This document shows, one piece after another, positions 34,201-46,200 of a DNA stretch of 64,000 bases. Position 1 is the first letter of the stretch, and every line of letters starts with the position of its first letter. The stretch is from assembly GCA_964020085.1 (NCBI GenBank), contig OZ026600.1, positions 29,816,343 to 29,880,342 of the forward strand, given 5' to 3'. This DNA is from Micromussa lordhowensis. Its lineage: Eukaryota; Cnidaria; Anthozoa; Scleractinia; Lobophylliidae. The notes under the pieces are model-generated. The model worked only from the letters and a program-made list of their open reading frames with translations, was not told the DNA's origin and searched no databases. The position numbers and the translations under genes were made by a program.

Positions 34201-37200
34201 ATTTACTAGATTTGATCTTTTCCTTTCATAAGGTAACAAGAATCCGAGTTTCTAGGAAAACCTAATGAAAAGAGTTATGTATAGTCAAATGAAATACTTT
34301 GAAAGTTGAACGGGAGAGCTGTATGTTAAGTTAAAAAAAAGGAAAAAGATTCCTTTGAGCCGGATACGAACCAGCCACCTAAGGATATCAATTCATCTTC
34401 TACAGTCCTCCGCTCTACCAACTGAGCTATCGAAGGAAAGCGTATGCAATTACGATTTCAGTGGATAGACGTTATTTCTAGCCAAACTGGTAGGATTCAA
34501 GAAGAATTTACTAGATTCGATCTTTTCCTTTCATAAGGTAACATGAATACGAGTTTCTACGAAAACCTAATGAAAAGAGTTATGTATACTCAAATAAAAT
34601 ACTTTGAAAGTTGAACGCGCGAGCTGTATGTTAAGATAAAAAAAAGGAAAAAGATTCCTTCGAGCCGGATTCGAACCAGCGACCTAAGGATATCAATTCA
34701 TCTCCTACAGTCCTCCGCTCTACCAACTGAGCTATCAAAGGAAGGCGTATCCAATTACGATTTCAGTGGCTGGACGTTATTTCTTGCCAAACTGGTAGGA
34801 TACAGGAAAAATTTACTAGATTCGATATTTTCCTTTCATAAGGTAACAAGAATACGAGTTTCTTGGAAAACCTAATGAAAAGAGTTTTGTATACTCAAAT
34901 AAAATACTTTGAAAGTGGAACGGGCGAGCTGTATGTTAAGTTAAAAAAAAAAGAAAAAGATTCCTTCGAGCCGGATTCGAACCAGCGACCCAAGGATATC
35001 AATTCATCTTCTACAGTCCTCCGCTCTACCAACTGAGCTATCGAAGGAAGGCGTATGCAATTTCGATTTCAGTGGACAGACGTTATTTCATACCAAACTG
35101 GTAGGATTCAAGAAGAATTTACTAGATTCGATCTTTTCCTTTCATAAGGTAACAAGAATATGAGTTTCTAGGAAAACCTAATGAAAAGAGTTATGTATAC
35201 TCAAATAAAATACTTTGAAAGTTGAACGCGCGAGCTGTATGTTAAGATAAAAAAAAGGAAAAAGATTCCTTCGAGCCGGATTCGAACCAGCGACCTAAGG
35301 ATATCAATTCATCTCCTACAGTCCTCCGCTCTACCAACTGAGCTATCAAAGGAAGGCGTATCCAATTACGATTTCAGTGGGTGGACGTTATTTCTTGCCA
35401 AACTGGTAGGATACAGGAAAAATTTACTAGATTCGATATTTTCCTTTCATAAGGTAACAAGAATACGAGTTTCTTGGAAAACCTAATGAAAAGAGTTTTG
35501 TATACTCAAATAAAATACTTTGAAAGTGGAACGGGCGAGCTGTATGTTAAGTTAAAAAAAAAAGAAAAAGATTCCTTCGAGCCGGATTCGAACCAGCGAC
35601 CTAAGGATATCAATTCATCTTCTACAGTCCTCCGCTCTACCAACTGAGCTATCGAAGGAAGGCGTATGCAATTTCGATTTCAGTGGACAGACGTTATTTC
35701 ATACCAACCTGGTAGGATTCAAGAAGAATTTACTAGATTCGATCTTTTCCTTTCATAAGGTAACAAGAATGTGAGTTTCTAGGAAAACCTAATGAAAAGA
35801 GTTATGTATACTCAAATAAAATACTTTGAAAGTTGAACGCGCGAGCTGTATGTTAAGATAAAAAAAAGGAATTACGAATTACGATTCCAGTGGGTGGACG
35901 TTATTTCTTGCCAAACTGGTAGGATACAGGAAGAATTTACTAGATTTGATATTTTCCTTTCATAAGGTAACAAGAATACGAGTTTCTTGGAAAACCTAAT
36001 GAAAAGAGTTATGTATACTCAAATAAAATACTTTGAAAGTGGAACGGGCGAGCTGTAGCTTAAGTTAAAAAAAAAAAATGAAAAAGATTCCTTCGAGCCG
36101 GATTCGAACCAGCGACCTAAGGATATCAATTCATCTTCTACAGTCCTCCGCTCTACCAACTGAGCTATCGAAGGGAGGCGTTTGCCTTTACGATTTCAGT
36201 GGGTACATCTTATTTCTTGCCAAACTAGTAGGTTTCAAGAAGAATTTACTAGATTCGATCTTTTCCTTTCATAAGGTAACAAGAATACGAGTTTCGAGGA
36301 AAACCTAATGAAAAGAGTTATGTATAATCAAATAAAATACTTTGAAAGTGGACCGCGCGAACTGTAGGTTAAGTTAAAAGAAAGAAAAAGATTCCTTCGA
36401 GCCGGATTCGAACCAGCGACCTAAGGATATCAACTCATCTTCTACAGTCCTCCGCTCTACCAACTGAGCTATCGAAGGAAGGCGTATGCAATTACGATTT
36501 CAGTGGATAGACGTTATTTCATGCCAAACTGGTAGGATTCAGGAAGAATTTACTAGATTTGATCTTTTCCTTTCATAAGGTAACAAGAATCCGAGTTTCT
36601 AGGAAAACCTAATGAAAAGAGTTATGTATAGTCAAATGAAATACTTTGAAAGTTGAACGGGAGAGCTGTATGTTAAGTTAAAAAAAGGAAAAAGATTCCT
36701 TCGAGCCGGATACGAACCAGCCACCTAAGGATATCAATTCATCTTCTACAGTCCTCCGCTCTACCAACTGAGCTATCGAAGGAAAGCGTATGCAATTACG
36801 ATTTCAGTGGATAGAGGTTATTTCATGCCAAACTGGTAGGATTCAAGAAGAATTTACTAGATTCGATCTTTTCCTTTCATAAGGTAACATGAATACGAGT
36901 TTCTACGAAAACCTAATGAAAAGAGTTATGTATACTCAAATAAAATACTTTGAAAGTTGAACGCGCGAGCTGTATGTTAAGATAAAAAAAAAAAGAAAAA
37001 GATTCCTTCGAGCCGGATTCGAACCAGCGACCTAAGGATATCAATTCATCTCCTACAGTCCTCCGCTCTACCAACTGAGCTATCGAAGGAAGACGTTTTT
37101 TTATATTTTGGCGGAGTAGTGAGCGGGGAGTGCAATGCTCACCACCCATAGATAAGCACTAGTCAACAAGGAGGGGTGTGCAATCCAAGTGACTAGGCAG

Positions 37201-40200
37201 CCAAGGTGAGGGAGACCCCACTAAACGCAGCCATCTCGCCAACTTCGCCGGGGAATCGAACCCCGCCTCACCAAAACACTCAAAAATTAAAGACACGAAA
37301 ACAGCTTCAGACCGAACTCAACACCGAGCATGTACAACGGAACCAGGGTAACAACTTAGCGAAACGCCCCAGAATACAGCTAGTATGAAGAAAAGGCTCA
37401 AAGATGGAAAACAAGTTCCCCACGACCAATAGAACAAACAACACCGGAGGCGCCCCACTGGCGCAAAAAGTAGCGCTTACGACGAGACGAGACAAAACGC
37501 TTGAAGAACAAAGGTAGGTAAAAACGTAAACGGGCTTTGAGAGCGGCGAGAAGGGCAACAGCCCCAGGTCGCGAGGACCGAAAACGGCAGTCATTCCGCT
37601 GAGACCAAACCAGAAATTTGAGTGAATGAAGCAGATAGACAAAAACCCGGGGGACGACAAGCAACTCGTCCGGACTAAAACCAAAAAGGACATGACGCAG
37701 CACAATAGGAGGGGAGAGAGGGGCAGCACAAAAGAGAAGGGATTGAATCCAGTCGATGCCGCTCTTTGCGAGAGGGCAGTGAAAAAACAGGTGCTCGGCT
37801 GACTCGAGATGAAAGCCACAGAAACAGGCAGCGGGGAGGCTATAACCAAAGGAAAGAAGGCGGTCCATGGTGAGGAGAGCACCATGGGACACTTTCCAAG
37901 CCAAATCAATCGCCTTGCGGTCCAGTGGCATAAGAAATAGCTGGGTCCACGTAGAGGACCAGTACAAGTCGCCAAAAACAGGACGAAACTTGCCAACACA
38001 GTGCGGAACAACATGTGAGAGGTCAAGAAGACGCGTGTAGGTGGATTTACAAGTTACAGCGGAAACCAAAACCCTAACACCAGAGAGGCCACTGATGGAG
38101 GGAGTGCCAGAAGGGGCAACAGAGCCACCAATGGCACACCAGGCCCGGAGCACAGCAGCATAGAAGGGGGGAAGTCGGCGAAGAGCAAAATTAAAAGGGG
38201 TGGACAGCAGGGTGACAGGGTCCACGCCAAACCGATCAAAACACCAGTAGGTCAACAGGGAGACCCAGGCGCTGGGAGAAGCAGCAAAGCGCTTGACCCA
38301 CTGAATCAAAAGGGCTTGGACTTTAAGATCAATGGCAACAACGGCAAAACCACCACAATCCCTAGGCTGAACAACAACTTTTCGACTAACTTTGTCCTTT
38401 TTACCAGCCCAGAAAAAGTTAAAAAGCAGAGTGTTAAGCTCACGAAGTACCCAATGCGGCATGTGAACGAGCGAGGCCACGTACCATATACGCGAAAGCG
38501 CCAAGGCGTTGGCCACAAGCGCACGGCCAGAAAAAGACAAGGAACGGATGCTCCAGGAAGCCAGACATTTGGTAACCGAATCAATGCGGGGTCGCCAGTT
38601 GGCCGAGTCGAGATCGCCAAACCCGATAAAAACACCAAGGACTTTGATCATTAGCTCCGACCAGTCAATGTTGACTGGAGAGTCGGGGCGAGCACGCCAG
38701 GCGCCAAGCCAAAGACCTTTACACTTCTCCAGATTTAATTTCGAGCCAGAAGCCTTCTCAAAACGGCTGTAGACCTCAAAAACAGCCTTGATACCACTGT
38801 CTGAATTCACAATGGCAGATGTATCGTCTGCATAAAGAGAGACGACAGGGAGAGGGGACGGGACGCCGGGCAAAAAGATCCCACAAATATGAGGATGTCC
38901 TCTGAGATTGACAGCAAGAACCTCCATAGTTAGAATGTACAAAAGGGGGGAGAGCGGACAGCCCTGCCTAACACCCCTAGAAGGAAAGAATACGGGCGTG
39001 CTGTAGCCATTAAACAGGACGCTACTACGGACGTTAGAGTACAAAAGACGCACCCATCTAATGAAAGAGGGGCCGAAACCCATGTGCTGAAGGGTGTGAA
39101 ACATAAATGCCCAATCGACTCGGTCAAATGCCTTCTCTTGGTCCAAGGAGAGGATGGCAGCCGGAATGTTAGACTCGCTGGTGTAGCTCACCAGATCACG
39201 AAGCAGCGAGACGTTCTCTCCGATAAAGCGGCCTGGAACTCCACAGGTCTGGTTAACATCAACAACATGATGAATTACACGAAGCAATCTGCCAGCCAGG
39301 GATCTTGCGCAGAGCTTGTAGTCAGCGTTGAGTAGGGTAATCGGTCTCCAGTTTTTGCGATCAAGTCTGTCCCCCTTCTTGAAGCTAAGGGAAATGAGGC
39401 CCTTACGCAAAGAGGAAGGGAGGCACCCAGTTTTATAAGAGGCGTTGAGGACGGACACCAAATCCTCACCAAGAACATCCCAGAATGCCCAGTAGAATTC
39501 AACAGGGAGGCCATCAGACCCAGGAGACTTGTTCTTGGCCATACCCTGAAGGGCCGTAAATACTTCTTGAGACGAAAAAACCCCTTCACATTGAGAAACC
39601 TCAGAGGATGGAAGGAAAGACCTAAGCATGTTAAGCATTTCAGCCTGAACCACAGAGTCAGTGGGCTCCGCCGTAAAGAGGGCGGAGTAAAAAGAGAGCC
39701 AGGCAGCAGAAATACCATCTTTGTCAACGGCGATCACATCGTCATCAGCCCGGATGGCAGAGATCCAACCAGTAGAACCATTTTTCTTCTCCAAACGGAA
39801 GAAAAAAGAGGAGGAAGTTTCTCCCTCCTCTGCCCAACGTACGCGGGAGCGCACCTTGGCCGAGAGGGCCTCGGCCTGTTCAAGCTCAGCCAGTTTAAGA
39901 AGCGTAGACTGGTAAACGTCAAAACAAGACATCAGGCCATCATCAATGCGCTTTTTAAGATGAGTGACAAGGGCAGTGAGAAGGGACCGGGAAGTCTCCC
40001 TGTCTCGCTTTTTGATAGAGCCAAAATGAATCGCAATACGCTTAATTTTCCGCTTGCCAATATCCCACCATTTTGAAAGGGAGGAAAAAAAACCCTTCCT
40101 CCGCTGCCATGACTTCCAGAAGTTACGGACTTCAGCACAAAATAAACTATCAGCTAAGAGGGAAGTATTCAACTTCCAGCGACCAGGGCCTCTAGGAATA

Positions 40201-43200
40201 ACCTCAGGAATCGGGAGCGAGAGGGAGACAATCGAGTGGTCCGAAAAGGGACAAGGACATATAAGGCAGGACGAGATAAATGGAGCCCAAGCAAAAGGCA
40301 CGCCAATAAGGTCAATCCTGGACTTGATGGAACCATCAGGTTTTGACCAAGTAAATGATTTGGCAGTCGGGTGACAGAGGCGCCAAGCATCTAGGACACA
40401 GCAATCGCGAAAAAGCCCGGACAAAAGAGCAGAACTCTCTCTACTGTAGTCGAAAGGGCAAGAGCCCCATCGATCCAAAGTACGGTCAAAAACAGAATTA
40501 AAGTCCCCGCACAAAAATGTGTGCACAGAGGGATCGATTTTGGCCAGAACAAAAGAGAAGAAATTATCCCGGTCTGGATTAACATTAGGGGCATACAAAG
40601 ACGCAACACGGAAAAACTTGCCACGGAAAGTGAAGTCACAGAGAACAAAACGACCCTCAGTGTCACAGAAAGACCCAGAAAGCGAAAAGGTGGGCCTGAA
40701 AAGAATGACAGTCCCTCTAGCATGATTGGAGCCAGGAGAAACAAAGGAACGATACCCAAAGGAATCAAACCAAGAAGAACCCTCAGCCGAAGTCAAGACA
40801 TGGACCTCTTGGAGGCAGACTATGTCAAGAGAGAGATGGCTGAGCCAATGCAAAAACCCCATCCTCTTGTTGCAATCACGTAGCCCGTTAACATTGATTG
40901 TGGCTATAGTCACAGCCATAATTAGACATTGTTGGAAGAAACAAGACTGTCATCAGAATCCAAAACAATTGCACGGGAGACAGACCGAGAGCGTGAACGC
41001 TCAATATTCACAGCAGGAGTGATTCTCCTTCTCCGCTGAGAAGGGGGAGGCGAGATCTGGACTTTAACCACAGAGGCGTAGGAAACCGCCCCAGCACCAT
41101 CCGAAGGGGCAGAGCCAGACGAGGACCCTTCAGAAAGCGAACGCTTCCGAGGGTTGACAGTGCCCATATCAACATCCGCAAGGGAGTCTGGAATGCTATC
41201 GCTATCATCAGCAGCGCCCAAACCACTCAAAATACTCTGCGACAGCTGACTAGGCTCACTAAGCTCGTTATCCCTAATATCAAGGGAGTCGCCAGTAACA
41301 ACGGAATCTTGGGGATCAGCATCCAAAAGAACAGAATCGGAAATAGAGGCAGGGCTCAACTCGGCCCCAGGATCACAGTTTTGGACCTCCTTTTGGGCCC
41401 CTTTTTCAGCCTCGTTTTGGACCTCATTTTGGACCACAATAACATTTTGGACCTCACTTTGGGCTTCATTTTGGACATCATGCACAGGATCCTCACCCGG
41501 AGGGTCGCCCACCGGGGGGTCCTGGGCATCAACAAAAGCACGATCACGAATGGGGCAATTGCGAGCAATGTGCCCCTCCCCTTTACACCTTAAACATTTC
41601 CCTTTATAGGGACAGGAAGCCGCCTTATGACCACCTTCGTTACAGATGTTGCACCGTATGGTCTGACCTCTATGCCAGAGGCGACAGTGGTAGCCACTAA
41701 TTGTGATGTACCGGGGCAATTCATCAACTTCCTCATGTAAGGTCATGCGAACGAGGCGCGACCCCGTGTAAATATCCATATCCTCATAGGGATGTTTTTG
41801 AAAGCGAAAGCTTTTAAAATCGCCAAAAACACCCAGTGCTTCAATAACAGGGTCCATCGGGCCTTCAAAAGGATAATCAAAGAGAACGACAGTAAGGATG
41901 GGGGAGCCACCACCATCAATTTTTATTTTCTCCTTACACACCTCAATGGAAGGTTTTTTGAGAGCCTCAGTCCGACCCTGTGGGGTCTCGAAAGCAACAC
42001 GAATATTATCATAGCCAAACTGCACAGAATCGACATGGCAGGGTTCGAAGGCCGAGATAATATCAATGATAACCTCACGACGGGGCTTAGACCTAAGCCT
42101 GTTACCAGGGAGGAGGGTGACAGTTTTCTCCCACATAATCGTGGGCGAGCTTAAAGTTAACTTAAGTATTCTTTCTTTAAGTAAACTCCGTTCAATAATC
42201 TTTCTTTAAATATTTCTCTTTAGATATTTCTTTATTTAAATATTACTTTCCTTAAATATTTCTTTCCTTAAATATTTCTTTCTTTAAATATTGCTTTCTT
42301 TAAATATTTCTTTCCTTGAATATTTCTTTCCTTAAATATTCCTTCTTCGAATATTTCTTTCTTTAAATATTTCTTTCCTTAAATATTTCTTCCTTAAATA
42401 TTTCTATCTTTAAATATTCCTTTCTTTAAATATTTCTTTCCTTGAATATTTCTTTCTTTAAATATTCCTACTTTAAATATTCTTTCTTTAGGTACTTTAC
42501 TTTAAATATTCCCAGTTAACAATATACTATCAATTAACTACACAATACAGTCCCAAAGGACACACCCTAATATAACAATATTATTAATAATAAGATAATT
42601 CACATGTACAGAAGGTACACGCTTCAACAAGGGCACAAAAGGAAGCGTGAGTCAGGTGCAGGTGAGTGAAAGATAGCAAAAACCGCGCGCGCGGGAAAAA
42701 CCAAGGAGTGGCGAATAAATTAGCACCAAGGCCAAGTTTGACTTTTGGCGCGCAAAATGCAAAATGGGCCGAACGCGAACCAAAAGGAGAAATCAAGACA
42801 CACAAATGACTGAAGCAAACGGGACAAAATCGAAAGCCAAACACGCGGGATACAAGCGAAAATCAGGGCACCGAAAGGGCCCAGCGAAAGCGGCACGACT
42901 AAAAGTCACGAGCGAGACGAGCCGCCTACGAAAACGGCAAAAACCAACAGAACGAAAAAATGTTCGGGCAAACCGAGCGATAGGCAAAACAAGCACTCAA
43001 CGGAATGACAGAATGACAAAATTGAGAGGGGGGAAAGGAATAAAAACCAGTTGACTAAAAGCAGACCAACAGATAGCGAAGGCAAAATTTAGAATTAAAT
43101 ATTCAAAAACGAGAAAAAATTCCAGAAACGAAGCACAATAGAAACACCTATTGAGTCGATGAACAAGGGCGCCAAAACAAAGCTCACTAATGAGGACACA

Positions 43201-46200
43201 ACCACAAGGGAAAAATAGCCAACAAAATTTGAAGAAATAAACCAACAATTCAATGAACATGCACTGAGGGAATAATAGAATAAATTCAAGACTCACAACA
43301 GCCAATGAATACTCCAAGATAAAGCCTCAAAGGACCGATACTCGCCCAGCCAGAGCTTATTTCATGCCAAACTGGTAGGATTCAAGAAGAATTTACTAGA
43401 TTCGATCTTTTCCTTTCATAAGGTAACAAGAATACGAGTTTCGAGGAAAACCTAATGAAAAGAGTTATGTATACTCAAATAAAATAATTTGAATGTGGAA
43501 CGCGCGAGCTGTAGGTTAAGTTAAAAAAAAAGAAAAAGATTCCTTCGAGCCGGATTCGAACCAGCGACCTAAGGATATCAATTCATCTTCTACAGTCCTC
43601 CGCTTTACCAACTGAGCTATCGAAGGAAGGCGAATGTTACGATTTCAGTGGATAGAGCTTATTTCATGCCAAACTGGTAGCATTCAAGAAGAATTTACTA
43701 GATTCGATCTTTTCCTTTCATAAGGTAACAAGAATATAAGTTTCTAGGAAAACCTAATGAAAAGAGTTGTGTATACTGAAATAAAATACTTTGAAAGTGG
43801 AACGCGCGAGCTGTAGGTTAAGTTAAAAAAAAAAAGGAAAAAGAGTCCTTCGATCCGGATTAGAACCAGCGACCTAAGGATACCAATTCATCTCCTACAG
43901 TCCTCCGCTCTACCAACTGAGCTACCGAAGGAAGGCGTATGCCGTTACGACTTCAGTGGGTGGACGTTATTTCTTGCCAAACTGGTAGGATTCAGGAAGA
44001 ATTTACTAGATTCGATCTTTTCCTTTCATAAGGTAACAAGAATACGAGTTTCTTGGAAAACCTAATGAAAAGAGTTATGTACACTCAAATAATATACTTT
44101 GAAAGTGGAACGCGCGAGCTGTAGGTTAAGTTAAAAAAAAAAAGGAAAAAGAGTCCTTCGATCCGGATTAGAACCAGCGACCTAAGGATACCAATTCATC
44201 TCCTACAGTCCTCCGCTCTACCAACTAAGCTATCAAAGGAAGGCGTATGCAATTACGATTTCAGTGGGTGGACGTTATTTCTTGCCAAACTGGTAGGATT
44301 CAAGAAGAATTTACTAGATTCGATCTTTTCCTTTCATAAGGTAACAAGAATACGAGTTTCTTGGAAAACCTAATGAAAAGAGTTATGTATACTCAAATAA
44401 AATACTTTGAAAGTGGAACGCGCGAGCTGTATGTTAAGTTAAAGAAAAAAAGGAAAAAGATTCCTTCGAGCCGAATACGAACCAGCGACCTAAGGATATC
44501 AATTCATCTTCTACAGTCCTCCGCTCTAACAACTGAGCTATCGAAGGAAGGCGTATGCAATTACGATCTCAGTGGGTGGACGTTATTTCTTGCCAAACTG
44601 GTAGGATACAGGAAGAATTTACTAGATTCGATATTTTCCTTTCATAAGGTAACAAGAATACGAGTTTCTTGGAAAACCTAATGAAAAGAGTTATGTATAC
44701 TCAAATAAAATACTTTGAAAGTGGAACGGGCGAGCTGTAGCTTAAGTTAAAAAAAAAAAAGAAAAAGATTCCTTCGAGCCGGATTCGAACCAGCGACCTA
44801 AGGATATCAATTCATCTTCTACAGTCCTCCGCTCTACCAACTGAGCTATCGAAGGAAGGCGTTTGCAATTACGATTTCAGTGGACAGAGCTTATTTCATG
44901 CCAAACTGGTAGGATTCAAGAAGAATTTACTAGATTCGATCTTTTCCTTTCATAAGGTAACATGAATACGAGTTTCTAGGAAAACCTAATGAAAAGAGTT
45001 ATGTATACTCAAATAAAATAATTTGAATGTGGAACGCGCGAGCTGTATATGTTAAGATAAAAAAAGGAAAAATATTCAGTGGGTGGACGTTATTTCTTGC
45101 CAAACTAATAGGATTCAGGAAGAATTTACTAGATTCGATCTTTTCCTTTCATAAGGTGACATGAATACGAGTTTCTAGGAAAACCCAATGAAAAGAGTTA
45201 TGTATACTCAAATAAAATACTTTGAATGTGGAACGGGCCAGCTGTAGGTTAAGTTAAAAAAAAAGAAAAAGATTCCTTCGAGCCGGATTCGAACCAGCGA
45301 CCTAAGGATATCAATTCATCTTCTACAGTCCTCCGCTCTACCAACTGAGCTATCGAAGGAAGGCGTATGCAATTACGATTTCAGTGGGTAGACGTTATTT
45401 CATGCCAAACTGATAGGATTCAAGAAGAATTTACTAGATTCGATCTTTTCCTTTCATAAGGTAACAAGAATATGAGTTTCTAGGAAAACCTAATGAAAAG
45501 AGTTATGTATACTCAAATAAAATACTTTGAAAGTGGAACGTGCGAGCTGTAGGTTAAGTTACAAAAAAAGGAAAAAGATGCAGTGGCTGGACGTTATTTC
45601 TTGCCAAACTGATAGGATTCAGGAAGAATTTACTAGATTCGATCTTTTCCTTTCATAAGGTGACATGAATACGAGTTTCTAGGAAAACCTAATGAAAAGA
45701 GTTATGTATACTTAAATAAAATACTTTGAATGTGGAACGGGCCAGCTGTAGGTTAAGTTAAAAAAAAGAAAAAGATTCCTTCGAGGCGGATTCGAACCAG
45801 CGACCTAAGGATATCAATTCATCTTCTACAGTCCTCCGCTCTACCAACTGAGCTATCGAAGGAAGGCGAATGTTACGATTTCAGTGGATAGAGGTTATTT
45901 CATGCCAAACTGGTAGCATTCAAGAAGAATTTACTAGATTCGATCTTTTCCTTTCATAAGGTAACAAGAATATAAGTTTCTAGGAAAACCTAATGAAAAG
46001 AGTTGTGTATACTGAAATAAAATACTTTGAAAGTGGAACGCCCGAGCTGTAGGTTAAGTTAAAAAAAAGAAAAAGATTCCTTCGAGCCGGATTCGAACCA
46101 GCGACCTAAGGATATCAATTCATCTTCTACAGTCCTCCGCTCTACCAACTGAGCTACCGAAGGAAGGCGTATGCCGTTACAACTTCAGTGGGTAGACGTT

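Larger units (their letters stand above)
27551..37095 (-). repeat. tRNA-Tyr array, block B1 (left copy of the direct repeat around the LINE)
   Basis: Twenty-eight tRNA-Tyr genes or pseudogenes and five tRNA-less units. Every unit type recurs in the same order in block B2 (43351-52284), with three unit-level differences. The start (CAGAGCTTATTTCATG) and the end (GAAGGAAGACG) are continuous with normal array on their outer sides only. Confidence 0.9.
37096..43350 (-). mobile_element. Full-length two-ORF Tx1-like LINE
   Basis: About 6.25 kb on the minus strand: 5' UTR with tandem repeats (43350-42137), ORF1 (42136-40922), ORF2 with AP endonuclease and reverse transcriptase (40919-37398), a 3' UTR of ~300 bp, then CCGCCAAAATAT and an A tail. 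Both ORFs are uninterrupted, so the copy may be recent or active. The clade call rests on an APE-type nuclease, ORF1 zinc knuckles, a C-terminal ORF2 zinc knuckle and overall resemblance to the Tx1 branch of the L1 group. The 3' junction is 6 bp upstream of a tRNA-Tyr gene. The 5' junction joins a different array unit, leaving the LINE bracketed by direct repeats of about 9 kb. Confidence 0.9.

Noticed and set aside
37307..40883. Long ORFs on the other strand and in other frames of the LINE (for example 38026-37307 and 40768-40391)
   Set aside because: They overlap ORF2, which has all catalytic motifs in a single 1173-residue frame.
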